64,000 nucleotides of DNA. Source: Pengzhenrongella sicca (lineage in GTDB: Bacteria > Actinomycetota > Actinomycetes > Actinomycetales > Cellulomonadaceae). The notes beneath the pieces are model-generated. The model searched no databases, had not been told where the DNA came from, and was given only the letters and a program-made list of their open reading frames with translations. Positions 29,501-38,620 of this stretch are shown one piece after another; the stretch's first letter is position 1, and each line of letters opens with the position of its first letter. The stretch is taken from positions 1 through 64,000 of the forward strand of contig NZ_CP071868.1 of the NCBI RefSeq assembly GCF_017569225.1, in the 5' to 3' direction. The position numbers were made by a program, and so were the translations under genes.

Positions 29501-29653
29501 GCCCACCTCCCAGTGCGTCGTCGTCGTACGCCGGGAGACCTCCCGGATTCGGGCAGGCGACGCGCAGGGCGCTCGCCGCTAGCCCTGATCGTAACGATCC
29601 CTGCGGCCCAGCGATGCCGCCACGCGCGTTCGAGCAGGCTCGATGTGGCCCGA

Positions 29654-29689
29654 GTCAACCACGCCGCCGACCGAGGACGGCCGGTTGAC
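29654..29689. repeat. Inverted repeat between fhaA and tRNA-Leu
   Basis: GTCAACC (29654-29660) and GGTTGAC (29683-29689) form exact arms with a 22-base spacer in the 237-base divergent gap. Each arm contains TTGAC, a -35-like core pointing outward, but no matching -10 was found at normal spacing for either direction. Confidence 0.3.
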
Positions 29690-29737
29690 CAGGCGCGATG
29701 CGGGTAGGCCGGGTCCACCGTGCTAATGTGCTCCGGC

Positions 29738-29820
29738 GCGCGAGTGGCGGAATGGCAGACGCGCTGGCTTCAGGTGCCAGTGTCCGAAAGGGCGTGGGGG
29801 TTCAAGTCCCCCCTCGCGCA
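29738..29820 (+). tRNA. leuT: tRNA-Leu(CAG)
   Basis: An 83-nt class II tRNA with a variable arm. The acceptor arm GCGCGAG pairs with CTCGCGC and leaves discriminator A. The anticodon stem CTGGC/GCCAG holds TTCAGGT with anticodon CAG. The T arm contains GGTTCAAGTCC. A -10-like TAATGT lies at 29724-29729. Confidence 0.97.
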
Positions 29821-29856
29821 CGTAGGTGAACAGTTCCCGCCCGAGCTGTTCGAACA

Positions 29857-29897
29857 ACGAAGCTCCCGGTCAGGATGTCTCTGCCCGGGAGCTTCGT
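29857..29897. terminator. Strong hairpin terminator after tRNA-Leu
   Basis: Perfect 13-base arms (29857-29869 and 29885-29897) enclose a 15-base loop. There is no T tract. It lies 36 bases after tRNA-Leu and 33 bases beyond the end of the convergent GGDEF-EAL gene, so it can serve both strands. Confidence 0.7.
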
Positions 29898-29929
29898 GCG
29901 TCGGGCGACGCCCGCCTGGTCCGGACGCG

Positions 29930-32032
29930 TCAGGCCCCGGCCGCGCGCTGTGCCGACGGGGCCGGGAGCTGCCAGCGGACGTCCTGCGGCGGTCCTGGGC
30001 GGGCGAGCAGGTAGCCGGTGGCTGTGTCGCAGTCAGTCGAGCGCAGGATCGCGAGCTGCTCGGGTGTCTCGACGCCCTCCGCGATGACGTGGGCGCCGAT
30101 CGAGTGCGCGAGGTGCACGACGCTCGCGAGCATGCCGTCCCCGGCGGCCGTGCCGAGCCGCGCGGCGAACGACTGGTCGATCTTGATCACGTCCACCGGC
30201 ATGCGCACGAGGCGGGCGAGCGAGCTGAAGCCGGTCCCGAAGTCGTCGACGGCGATCGCGACGCCGAGGTCGCTCACGGCGCGCAGCTCGCGCGTGAACT
30301 GGCCGGGCTCGGCGATCGTCGACTCGGTCACCTCGATCCCGAACCGGTCGGGGGCCACGCCGGCGCGGTCGAGGTGCGCGGCGAGCAGGTCCCGCAGGCC
30401 CGGCACCGCGAGCTGGCGCGGCGAGACGTTGACCCACACGCGCAGGTCCGGCCGGTGCGCCCACGCGGCGGCCTGCTCGGCGGCGCGCGCGATCGCCCAC
30501 TCGCCGATGCGGCCGATCAGGCCGCAGTCCTCGGCGACGGGGATGAACCTGCCCGGCGGGATCCAGCCGCGGGTCGGGTGGTGCCACCGGGCGAGCGCCT
30601 CGACGTGCCGCGCGCGGCCGCTGGTCAGGTCGAACGAGGGCTGGTAGGCGAGCGAGAGCTTGTCGGCCGCCAGCGCGGCGCGCAGTCCCTGCTCGAGGCG
30701 GACACGGTCGATGGCCTGCGCGAGCAGGCGATCGTCGAACCAGGCCACCGCCTCCCGGCCGGCCTCCTTCGCGCTGTACAGCGCCGCGTCGGCCTCGCGC
30801 AGCAGCCGGCCGAGGTCCGGGGCGCCGGAGCTGCGCGCGATCCCGACGCTCGCCGTGACCCGCAGCGAGCTGGCACCGAGGCGAACGGGCTCCCGGCTGG
30901 CATCGACGATGCGTTCGGCGAGCGTGTTCGCCTCGGCGGTCGTCGCGCTCGCCAGGGCGACCACGAACTCGTCGCCGCCGAAGCGGGCCAGGATCGCGCC
31001 CGCGGGCGCCAGGGCGCGCAGGCGGTCCGCGAAGACCGCGAGCAGCTCGTCGCCGGTGGCATGGCCGAGCGTGTCGTTGACCAGCTTGAACCGATCGAGG
31101 TCGACGAACAGCACGGTCAGCGTGAGCCGCGCGTCGGCGGCGCGGGCGCGGTCGACGCGCTCGAGCAGCCCCGACCTGTTCAGCAGGCCCGTGAGGCCGT
31201 CGTGGGTCGCGCGGTCGGCGAGCGCGATCTGCGCGAGCTCGGCGGACGCGCGGGCGCTCCGCTCCGCGGCGAGCAGCCGCTCGCGTTCCTGCTCGACGGC
31301 GAAGCGGGCGGAGGTGTCGACGAAGTAGATCCCGATCCCGCCGCCGAGGAGCCCGAACGCGCGTACCTCGCAGTGCAGCGCCACCTCCTCGAAGTAGCCC
31401 TCGACGGAGTCGGCCTCGCCCGTGCGCATGACCGCGCGGAAGTGCTGGCCGAGCGTCGTGTCGCGGGTGCCAGGGAAGGCCTGCCAGAAGTCGGTGCCGA
31501 GGATCTCGCGCCGCACGACCCGCAGGAGCTGCTCGGCGCGGCGATTGACGTAGCTCAGGTTCCAGTCGGCGTCGACTGCGATGTAGGCGTCAGCAACCGA
31601 CTCGAGCGTCTCGACGACGCTCGCCGCCGCCCGCAGCTCCGGCACGTCCCGCGCCAGGTCCAGGGCGTCCAGGACCTCGTGGAAGCTCACGTAGGAACTG
31701 AGCTCACCGCCCTCGTGGAACACGGCCGACGACAGCTCCACCTCCAGCGGCGAGCCGTCGCCGCGCAGCATCCGCACGCGCCCGCGGAAGTGCCCGTCGC
31801 GGCGGCGTGCCTCGATCCCCTCGGCCCAACGCGTATCGGTGACGTCGGCGACGCCGGCGCGCCCGAGCGCGCAGATCTCCGCCTCGGTCCGGGCCAGTGC
31901 CCGGCACGCGGCCCGGTTGGCGGCGAAGATCGATCCGTCCGGGCTCGTCAGCAGCATGCTGTCGACGTTGTCATCGAACAGCGCGACGTACACGCGCGGG
32001 TTCACCCCGCGAGGGTTGAGCTCGGCTGTCAC
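29930..32032 (-). CDS. PAS-GGDEF-EAL cyclic di-GMP signalling protein
   Basis: A 700-aa protein without obvious membrane segments. Two PAS-like sensor domains (about 15-125 and 130-265) precede GGDEF (about 280-440) and EAL (about 450-690). The diguanylate cyclase signature RFGGDEF is intact, but the RxxD inhibitory site five residues upstream reads APAG, so product feedback is probably absent. The phosphodiesterase domain retains VEALARW, NVSPRQL, EVTES, VDDFGTG, IKIDQSF and EGVETPEQ. Both activities are possible and sequence does not tell which dominates. It starts at GTG 32032 after an AGG-rich stretch. Confidence 0.93.
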   Translation of the reverse strand: MTAELNPRGVNPRVYVALFDDNVDSMLLTSPDGSIFAANRAACRALARTEAEICALGRAGVADVTDTRWAEGIEARRRDGHFRGRVRMLRGDGSPLEVELSSAVFHEGGELSSYVSFHEVLDALDLARDVPELRAAASVVETLESVADAYIAVDADWNLSYVNRRAEQLLRVVRREILGTDFWQAFPGTRDTTLGQHFRAVMRTGEADSVEGYFEEVALHCEVRAFGLLGGGIGIYFVDTSARFAVEQERERLLAAERSARASAELAQIALADRATHDGLTGLLNRSGLLERVDRARAADARLTLTVLFVDLDRFKLVNDTLGHATGDELLAVFADRLRALAPAGAILARFGGDEFVVALASATTAEANTLAERIVDASREPVRLGASSLRVTASVGIARSSGAPDLGRLLREADAALYSAKEAGREAVAWFDDRLLAQAIDRVRLEQGLRAALAADKLSLAYQPSFDLTSGRARHVEALARWHHPTRGWIPPGRFIPVAEDCGLIGRIGEWAIARAAEQAAAWAHRPDLRVWVNVSPRQLAVPGLRDLLAAHLDRAGVAPDRFGIEVTESTIAEPGQFTRELRAVSDLGVAIAVDDFGTGFSSLARLVRMPVDVIKIDQSFAARLGTAAGDGMLASVVHLAHSIGAHVIAEGVETPEQLAILRSTDCDTATGYLLARPGPPQDVRWQLPAPSAQRAAGA

Positions 32033-32101
32033 GCCTACCTATCGGCCCTGGCGGCGGGCAGATGAGCGCCCGCCGCCGCCCAGTGCGCTCAGGCAGTGCA
32101 C

Positions 32102-32752
32102 TCAGGCGACCCCGACCGGCCGCTGCGCGGCCGCGAGGGCCCGCTCCAGTTCGGCGGCGTCCAGGCGCGGGCCGTAGGCAGGCGTGCCGGGCTGGAAGCG
32201 CCAGCCCTGCTCGAGGGGCCCGGCGTCGACGACGTCGTACCCGAGCTGGTCGATCAGGCGCGCGACCTGGGATCGCGCGTCGGCGTCGTCGCCCGCGATC
32301 GCGAGGGCGCGGCGCCCAGCGGTGCCGGCCGCCGCCGGCTGGGAGCCGAGGTCGCCCGAGGTGATGTGGTTGAACGCCTTGACCACCGGCGTCGTGCCCA
32401 GGTGCTCCTGGAGCAGCTCCGCCGAGGTCGAGCGCTGGGAGTCGAGCGCCGCGACGGCGCCGTCGCGCTGCGGGTAGTAGTTGTTGGTGTCGATCACGAC
32501 CGTGCCGGCGAGCGCCGCCGCCGGCACCTCGCGGTAGCTCTTGAAGGGGATCGTCACGACGACGACGTCGGCCGACTCGGCGGCCTCGGCCGGAGTACCG
32601 GCCCGCGCGCTGTCGCCGAGCTCGGCGACCAGGTCGACGAGGGTCTCCGGGCCGCGCGAGTTGCTCACGACGACCTCGTAGCCCGCCGCAACGGCGAGCC
32701 GGGCGAGCGTTCCGCCGATGTGTCCTGCTCCGATGAAACCGATCGTTGTCAT
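32102..32752 (-). CDS. NADPH-dependent F420 reductase-like oxidoreductase
   Basis: A 216-aa Rossmann-fold protein. The N-terminus MTTIGFIGAGHIGGTLARLA holds the dinucleotide-binding GxGxxG. It is followed by VVVSNSRGPETL, VVVVTIPFKSYREVP, IDTNNYYPQRDG and VVKAFNHI, which fit the F420-dependent NADP reductase/NADP-binding family. True F420 use is not proven, and many relatives have unknown substrates. It lies 59 bases downstream of the ramB-like gene on the same strand and may be co-transcribed. Confidence 0.8.
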   Translation of the reverse strand: MTTIGFIGAGHIGGTLARLAVAAGYEVVVSNSRGPETLVDLVAELGDSARAGTPAEAAESADVVVVTIPFKSYREVPAAALAGTVVIDTNNYYPQRDGAVAALDSQRSTSAELLQEHLGTTPVVKAFNHITSGDLGSQPAAAGTAGRRALAIAGDDADARSQVARLIDQLGYDVVDAGPLEQGWRFQPGTPAYGPRLDAAELERALAAAQRPVGVA

Positions 32753-32811
32753 GCCAGCGACAACCCCGGCCGACGCCCAGGTGTTCCGCCGGCGTGGATC
32801 AGCCGCGGAGA

Positions 32812-34293
32812 TCAGGGCCGGGGCGCGTGCCGCTCGAGGAACGTGAAGACCTCGGTCTGGTCCACCCCGGGGAACGCCCCGGTGGGCAGGGCCGCGAGCA
32901 GGCTCGCGTGCGGCCGCGCGCTCGGCCAGGACTTGGAGGCCCAGCGCTGCGCGAGCTCGTCGGGCGCGCGCCGGCAGCAGTCGGGGTCCGGGCAGCGCGA
33001 CGTCGCGCGCTCGGTCGTCTCGCGGCCGAGGAACCAGCGCACGTGCGCGAACGGGACGCCGACGCTCACCGAGAACTCGCCGTCGGCGGAGCCCTGCACG
33101 CGCGAGGTGCACCAGTAGGTGCCGGTCGGGGTGTCCGTGTACTGGTAGTACGGGCTGAACCGGTCGGGCACCCGGAACACGATGCGCGCGGTCCAGTGCC
33201 GGCAGACGGGCTGGCCCTCGATCGAGCCCAGGGGGTCGGTCGGGAAGCGCACTCCGTCGTTCTCGTACGCCTTGTGCAGGGTCCCGCTCTCGTGCGCCTT
33301 CATGAAGTGCACCGGGATGTCGAGGTGCCGGGTGGCGAGGTTGGTGAACCGGTGCGCGGCGGTCTCGTACGGCACGCCGTACGCGTCGCGCAGGTCCTCG
33401 ACGGACAGCCGGCGCTCCGCCTTCGCGGCGCGGAGCAGGGCGACGGCCCCGTCCTCGGGCAGCATGAGCGCCGCGGCGAGGTAGTTGTTCTCGACGCGCT
33501 GGCGCAGGAAGTCGCCGTACCCCCGCGGCTCGGTGTGCCCGAGCACGTGGCTGGCGACGGCCTGGAGCAGCGCCGAGCGCGGGTCGTTCGCCTGCGTCAG
33601 GGCGTGCGGCAGGTAGATCCGGCCGTTCTCGAGGTCCGTGACCGAGCGGGTCGAGTGCGGCAGGTCGTGCACGTAGTGCAGCGAGAAGCCGAGGTGGGCG
33701 GCGATGTCGGCGGTGCTGCGCTGCGACAGGGGCCCGCCGGGGTGGTGGACGGCCGTCAGCAGGCGGCGGGCGTGCTCCTCGAGCTCGGGGAAGTAGTTGT
33801 CCTGCGCCCGCATGGTCGCGCGAAGCTCGGCGTTCGCGCGGCGCGCCTCCTCCGGGGTGGCGGCGTTCTCGGTCAGCAGCCGGCGGACCTCGGCCTGCAG
33901 CCCGAGGATCGCCTCGAGCGCGTCCGTCGGCAGCGACTTCGCCACCTTGACGGTGGGCAGCTTGAGCGCCGCGAACAGCGGGCCGCGCTGCGCGCGCTCG
34001 AGCTGGATCTCGAGCGCCGCCCGCCGGGTCGGGGCCTCGCCCGCGAGCAGCTCGGCGAGCGGCACGTCGAGCGCGACCGCGACCTGCTGCAGCAGCGACA
34101 GCTTCGGCTCGCGGTGGCCGTTCTCGAGCATCGAGACCTGCGAGGCGGCGCGGCCGATCGCGGCGCCCAGGTCGTCGAGCGTCAGCCCCGCCGCGGTGCG
34201 CAGGTGCCGGATCCGCCGCCCGAGCAGGAGCGTGTCGATCTCGCCGTCCGGCGCGGGGGCGGGGTGAGGGCGAGGCGTCAGGGTCGGGGCCAT
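32812..34293 (-). CDS. ramB: RamB/ScfR-type transcriptional regulator
   Basis: A 493-aa regulator with an N-terminal XRE helix-turn-helix (about 22-80; LGRRIRHLRTAAGLTLDDLGAAIG), an IrrE-like peptidase-fold domain (about 195-300; ASHVLGHTEPRGYGDF) and a C-terminal short-chain-fatty-acyl regulator domain (about 310-470). In Corynebacterium and mycobacteria RamB controls acetate and glyoxylate genes. It is divergent from aceA-aceB, which strongly supports the same role. The zinc-protease motif is degenerate (HVLGH, not HELGH), so peptidase activity is unlikely. Confidence 0.92.
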   Translation of the reverse strand: MAPTLTPRPHPAPAPDGEIDTLLLGRRIRHLRTAAGLTLDDLGAAIGRAASQVSMLENGHREPKLSLLQQVAVALDVPLAELLAGEAPTRRAALEIQLERAQRGPLFAALKLPTVKVAKSLPTDALEAILGLQAEVRRLLTENAATPEEARRANAELRATMRAQDNYFPELEEHARRLLTAVHHPGGPLSQRSTADIAAHLGFSLHYVHDLPHSTRSVTDLENGRIYLPHALTQANDPRSALLQAVASHVLGHTEPRGYGDFLRQRVENNYLAAALMLPEDGAVALLRAAKAERRLSVEDLRDAYGVPYETAAHRFTNLATRHLDIPVHFMKAHESGTLHKAYENDGVRFPTDPLGSIEGQPVCRHWTARIVFRVPDRFSPYYQYTDTPTGTYWCTSRVQGSADGEFSVSVGVPFAHVRWFLGRETTERATSRCPDPDCCRRAPDELAQRWASKSWPSARPHASLLAALPTGAFPGVDQTEVFTFLERHAPRP

Positions 34294-34339
34294 GCCTCAC
34301 TGTGCCGCATCCGGCCCGTCGCTGGCATGTTTCTCCTGA

Positions 34340-34361
34340 CAGAAGATCGCCAATTCTTCTG
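34340..34361. promoter_or_regulatory. Candidate operator between ramB and aceA
   Basis: CAGAAGA (34340-34346) and TCTTCTG (34355-34361) form an exact inverted repeat with an eight-base spacer in the 149-base divergent gap. It is locally AT-richer than its surroundings. Binding by the RamB-like regulator is inferred from position. The site does not match the Corynebacterium RamB motif as I remember it. Confidence 0.5.
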
Positions 34362-34442
34362 CTAACACTCGGGCCGAATTGTGGTTGACCTTCAGCCACA
34401 GTGGTGCTCACCAGGACGAACGAGAACCAACGGAGGATCATC

Positions 34443-35768
<1,326 letters not shown>

Positions 35769-35769
35769 C

Positions 35770-37404
35770 ATGTACACCACGACCCCCGGGATCGAGATCA
35801 CCGGTCCCCGCGTCGCCGGCACGGACGAGATCCTCACGCCCGAGGCGCTCGCGTTCGTCACGGAGCTGCACACCTGGTTCCTCGGCCGCCGTCACGACCT
35901 GCTGCTCGCGCGGCAGGTGCGACGCGAGCGGTTCGCCAATGGGCTCGACCCCGACTTCCTCGCCGAGACGGCCGCGATCCGGGCCGACCCGAGCTGGCGC
36001 GTCGCGGGCGCGGGTCCGGGCCTGGCCGACCGCCGGACCGAGATCACCGGCCCGACCGACCGGAAGATGGCCGTGAACGCGCTGAACTCCGGCGCGCAGG
36101 TCTGGCTCGCCGACCTCGAGGATGCGACGTCGCCGACGTGGGAGAACATCGTCGGGGGGCAGCTCAACCTCGCGGACGCGATCCGCCGCCGGATCGACTT
36201 CACGGCGGACGGCAAGGAGTACCGGCTCGGGACGCAGACCCCGACGATCGTGATGCGCCCGCGGGGCTGGCACCTCGCCGAGAAGCACCTGCGGTTCACC
36301 GACCGCTCGGGCCAGCGCAGCCCGGCGTCGGCGAGCCTGGTCGACTTCGGGCTGTATGCCTTCCACAACGCGCAGCGGCTCATCGACACCGGGACCGGGC
36401 CGTACTTCTACCTGCCCAAGCTCGAGGGCCACCTCGAGGCGCGGCTGTGGAACGACGTGTTCGCGTTCACGCAGTCCTACCTCGGGATCGCGCAGGGCAC
36501 GATCCGCGCGACGGTCCTGATCGAGACCATCACCGCGGCCTTCGAGATGGACGAGATCCTGTACGAGCTGCGCGAGCACTGCGCCGGCCTGAACGCGGGG
36601 CGGTGGGACTACATCTTCTCGATCATCAAGAACTTCCGGACGCGCGGCGAGGGCTTCGTGCTGCCGGACCGCGCGCGGCTGACGATGGCCGTTCCGTTCA
36701 TGCGGTCGTACACCGAGCTGCTCGTGGCGACCTGCCACCGGCGCGGGGCCCACGCCATCGGCGGCATGTCGGCGTTCATCCCGAACCGGCGCGATCCGGA
36801 GGTCACCGAGCGCGCGTTCGAGCAGGTCCGGGCCGACAAGGAACGCGAGGCCGCGGCCGGCTTCGACGGCTCGTGGGTCGCGCACCCGGACCTGATCCCG
36901 GTCTGCCGCGCGGTGTTCGACGGCGTGCTGGGGGAGCGGCCGAACCAGGTCGACCGCCGGCGCGACGACGTGCGCGTCACCGCCGCGGAGCTGCTCGACT
37001 TCGCGTCGGCCGGCTCCGTGGTGACCGACGCCGGGCTGCGGGGCAACGTCCAGATCGCGCTGCGCTACATCGACTCCTGGCTGCGGGGGGTCGGCGCCGC
37101 GGCGATCGACAACCTCATGGAGGACGCCGCGACGGCCGAGATCTCGCGCTCGCAGGTCTGGCAGTGGATTCACCAGGGCACGGTCACCGCCGAGGGCACC
37201 CGCATCACGGTCGAGCGGGTCGAGGCGGTGCTCGCCGACGTGCTCGCGGGCCTGCCGCGGGCCCCGGGCGACCGGTTCGCCGACGCCGAGGCGGTGTTCC
37301 GGGAGGTCGCGCTCGCCGAGCGGTACCCGACGTTCCTCACCGTCTCGGCGTACACGAGGTTCCTGGTGCACCAGCGGTCCGAGCGCGCGACCCAGGCCGC
37401 GTAG
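35770..37404 (+). CDS. aceB: Malate synthase A
   Basis: Condenses glyoxylate with acetyl-CoA to malate, completing the shunt. The 544-aa length fits the A isoform rather than the larger G type. ATG 35770 follows GGGAGG inside the aceA end. Signatures include LADLEDATSPTWENIVGGQ, KLEGHLEARLWNDVFAFTQ, ATVLIETITAAFEMDEIL and SAFIPNRRDPEV. Expression with aceA under the RamB-like regulator is expected. Confidence 0.98.
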   Translation: MYTTTPGIEITGPRVAGTDEILTPEALAFVTELHTWFLGRRHDLLLARQVRRERFANGLDPDFLAETAAIRADPSWRVAGAGPGLADRRTEITGPTDRKMAVNALNSGAQVWLADLEDATSPTWENIVGGQLNLADAIRRRIDFTADGKEYRLGTQTPTIVMRPRGWHLAEKHLRFTDRSGQRSPASASLVDFGLYAFHNAQRLIDTGTGPYFYLPKLEGHLEARLWNDVFAFTQSYLGIAQGTIRATVLIETITAAFEMDEILYELREHCAGLNAGRWDYIFSIIKNFRTRGEGFVLPDRARLTMAVPFMRSYTELLVATCHRRGAHAIGGMSAFIPNRRDPEVTERAFEQVRADKEREAAAGFDGSWVAHPDLIPVCRAVFDGVLGERPNQVDRRRDDVRVTAAELLDFASAGSVVTDAGLRGNVQIALRYIDSWLRGVGAAAIDNLMEDAATAEISRSQVWQWIHQGTVTAEGTRITVERVEAVLADVLAGLPRAPGDRFADAEAVFREVALAERYPTFLTVSAYTRFLVHQRSERATQAA

Positions 37405-37427
37405 GCGGATCGGGTTCGAGAAAAGCC

Positions 37428-37456
37428 TTGGCGCCGCCGCCTTCACGTCGTACCGT
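37428..37456 (+). promoter_or_regulatory. Promoter of the map leader
   Basis: TTGGCG (37428-37433), an exact 17-base spacer and TACCGT (37451-37456) give a good housekeeping-type promoter. Transcription would start near 37463, a few bases before the strong ribosome-binding region of a micro-ORF and about 300 bases before map. Confidence 0.6.
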
Positions 37457-37486
37457 TCTCGCATCGAGGAAGGAGGTGGTCCCGAG

Positions 37487-37525
37487 GTGAATTTTCTTCG
37501 GACGCGAGAGGTGACTGTCCGCTAG
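37487..37525 (+). CDS. Twelve-codon leader peptide upstream of map
   Basis: GTG 37487 to TAG 37525 encodes MNFLRTREVTVR. It is preceded at 37467-37482 by AGGAAGGAGGTGGTCC. This matches the reverse complement of the 16S rRNA 3' end (AGAAAGGAGGTGATCC) at 14 of 16 positions, and both differences allow G-U pairing. Inside the ORF, CGGAC (37499-37503) can pair with GTCCG (37517-37521). A leader peptide whose translation senses something and controls downstream RNA folding is my inference. I do not recognise it from a characterised system. The antisense reading resembles short hypothetical proteins I believe are annotated in other actinobacteria, which would imply nucleotide conservation, but I could not verify this. 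Confidence 0.6.
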   Translation: MNFLRTREVTVR

Positions 37526-37614
37526 TCGCCGCGCCTGCTGATGTAGACGCATCGGACGGACTGTCCCGTCGTTCGCCAGGCCGCGTGCGGCCAGCGAGTT
37601 CCAGGCAGTCACCG

Positions 37615-37681
37615 CAGCCCGTGGGAGCCGCGATCTCGTCCATCGCGGCAGGGTTCCTCACCGAACCCGGCCCACGGGCTG
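37615..37681 (+). ncRNA. Three-way-junction RNA element in the map leader
   Basis: The outer helix pairs 37615-37625 with 37671-37681 (11 perfect pairs). Inside are two perfect hairpins: 37627-37634 with 37642-37649 (8 pairs, loop CUCGUCC) and 37651-37656 with 37663-37668 (6 pairs, loop CUCACC). Junction strands are only A, A and GG. All 25 pairs are Watson-Crick. It lies 89 bases after the micro-ORF and 79 bases before map. It does not match any riboswitch class I know. A further GC-rich hairpin-forming run (about 37690-37723) lies between it and map. The rest of the 37405-37760 gap holds nothing else I can assign. Confidence 0.6.
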
Positions 37682-37760
37682 TTCCCTGCCCGCCGGCCGG
37701 CCGGCCGCACGGCCGCGGCCCGGGAAGTGAGCGAGTCCTGGGAAGTGACAGAGTGCAGTC

Positions 37761-38525
37761 ATGGTCGAGTTGAAGAGTCGCGAAGAGATTGAGCTCATCC
37801 GGGAGGCCGGCAGGTTCATCGCCTCCGTGCTCACGTCGCTGCGGGGCAAGGCCGCCGTCGGTGTCAGCCTTCTGGACCTCGACGCCCACGCGCACGCGAT
37901 GATCGACGCCGCCGGCGCGCGGTCGGTGTACCTCGGGTACCACCCGTCGTTCGGCGCGATGCCGTACCCCGGGGTCCTGTGCACATCGGTGAACGACGCC
38001 GCGCTGCACGGCCTGCCCTCGGCCCACGTGCTCGCCGACGGCGACCTCCTGAGCATCGACTTCGCGGCCGAGCTCGGCGGCTGGGTCGCGGACTCGGCGG
38101 TCTCGTTCCAGGTCGGCACCCCCGACCCCGAGTCGCAGCGGCTGATCGAGGTCACCGAGCGGGCGCTCGCGGCCGGGATCGCGGCGGCGCGACCGGGGGC
38201 GAAGATGGGCGACATCTCCGCCGCGATCGGCCGGGTCGGCCGCGACGCCGGCCTCGGGATCAACGCGGACTTCGGCGGGCACGGCGTCGGCCGAACGATG
38301 CACGAGGACCCGCACGTGCCCAACCTGGGCCGCGCGGGCCGCGGGATGGTGCTGCGGCCGGGGCTCGTCATCGCGATCGAGCCGTGGTTCATGGCCGGCG
38401 GCGACGGGTACGTGATCGACTCCGACGGCTGGACGATCCGGTCCGCCGACCATTCCCGGGCCGCGCACGCGGAGCACACCATCGCGGTCACCGCCGACGG
38501 GCCGGTCATCCTCACGCGCCCCTGA
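37761..38525 (+). CDS. map: Type I methionine aminopeptidase
   Basis: Removes the initiator methionine from nascent proteins. The 254-aa enzyme starts at ATG 37761 and has no N-terminal zinc-finger extension. The metal ligands are visible: D in [17 protein letters not shown] (two Asp), H in [19 protein letters not shown] in IAIEPWF and E in HAEHTIAV. The substrate-pocket His lies in SVNDAALHG. It is preceded by a roughly 300-base structured leader and has only a weak ribosome-binding site, which fits control by that leader. Actinobacteria often have more than one map gene; this may not be the only copy. Confidence 0.95.
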   Translation: MVELKSREEIELIREAGRFIASVLTSLRGKAAVGVSLLDLDAHAHAMIDAAGARSVYLGYHPSFGAMPYPGVLCTSVNDAALHGLPSAHVLADGDLLSIDFAAELGGWVADSAVSFQVGTPDPESQRLIEVTERALAAGIAAARPGAKMGDISAAIGRVGRDAGLGINADFGGHGVGRTMHEDPHVPNLGRAGRGMVLRPGLVIAIEPWFMAGGDGYVIDSDGWTIRSADHSRAAHAEHTIAVTADGPVILTRP

Positions 38526-38620
38526 ACCATCGACGACGGCTCACATCTGCCCCGACCCGTCCGATGGGAACCGCTGGGATCGCCTTCGCCGTCCCAGCAG
38601 AACCCGCAGACAGGGACGTC

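Noticed and set aside
29738-29897. tRNA-Leu as an integration site for a mobile element
   Set aside because: No integrase and no duplicated tRNA 3' end were seen; the flanking genes look native.
32812-34293. Active metalloprotease in the RamB-like regulator
   Set aside because: The HExxH zinc motif reads HVLGH, so the catalytic Glu is missing; a DNA-binding sensor role fits better.
37337-37612. Minus-strand small protein over the map leader (contains RPKKIHLGTTSF)
   Set aside because: The reading is the antisense of the 16S-like block and micro-ORF; apparent protein conservation elsewhere is better explained by nucleotide conservation of that leader.
38540-38570. Flagellar sigma-factor promoter (CCGAT core) upstream of chemoreceptor 1
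   Set aside because: CCGAT is present upstream of both receptors, but the -35 element is missing at the right spacing in copy 2 and poor in copy 1.
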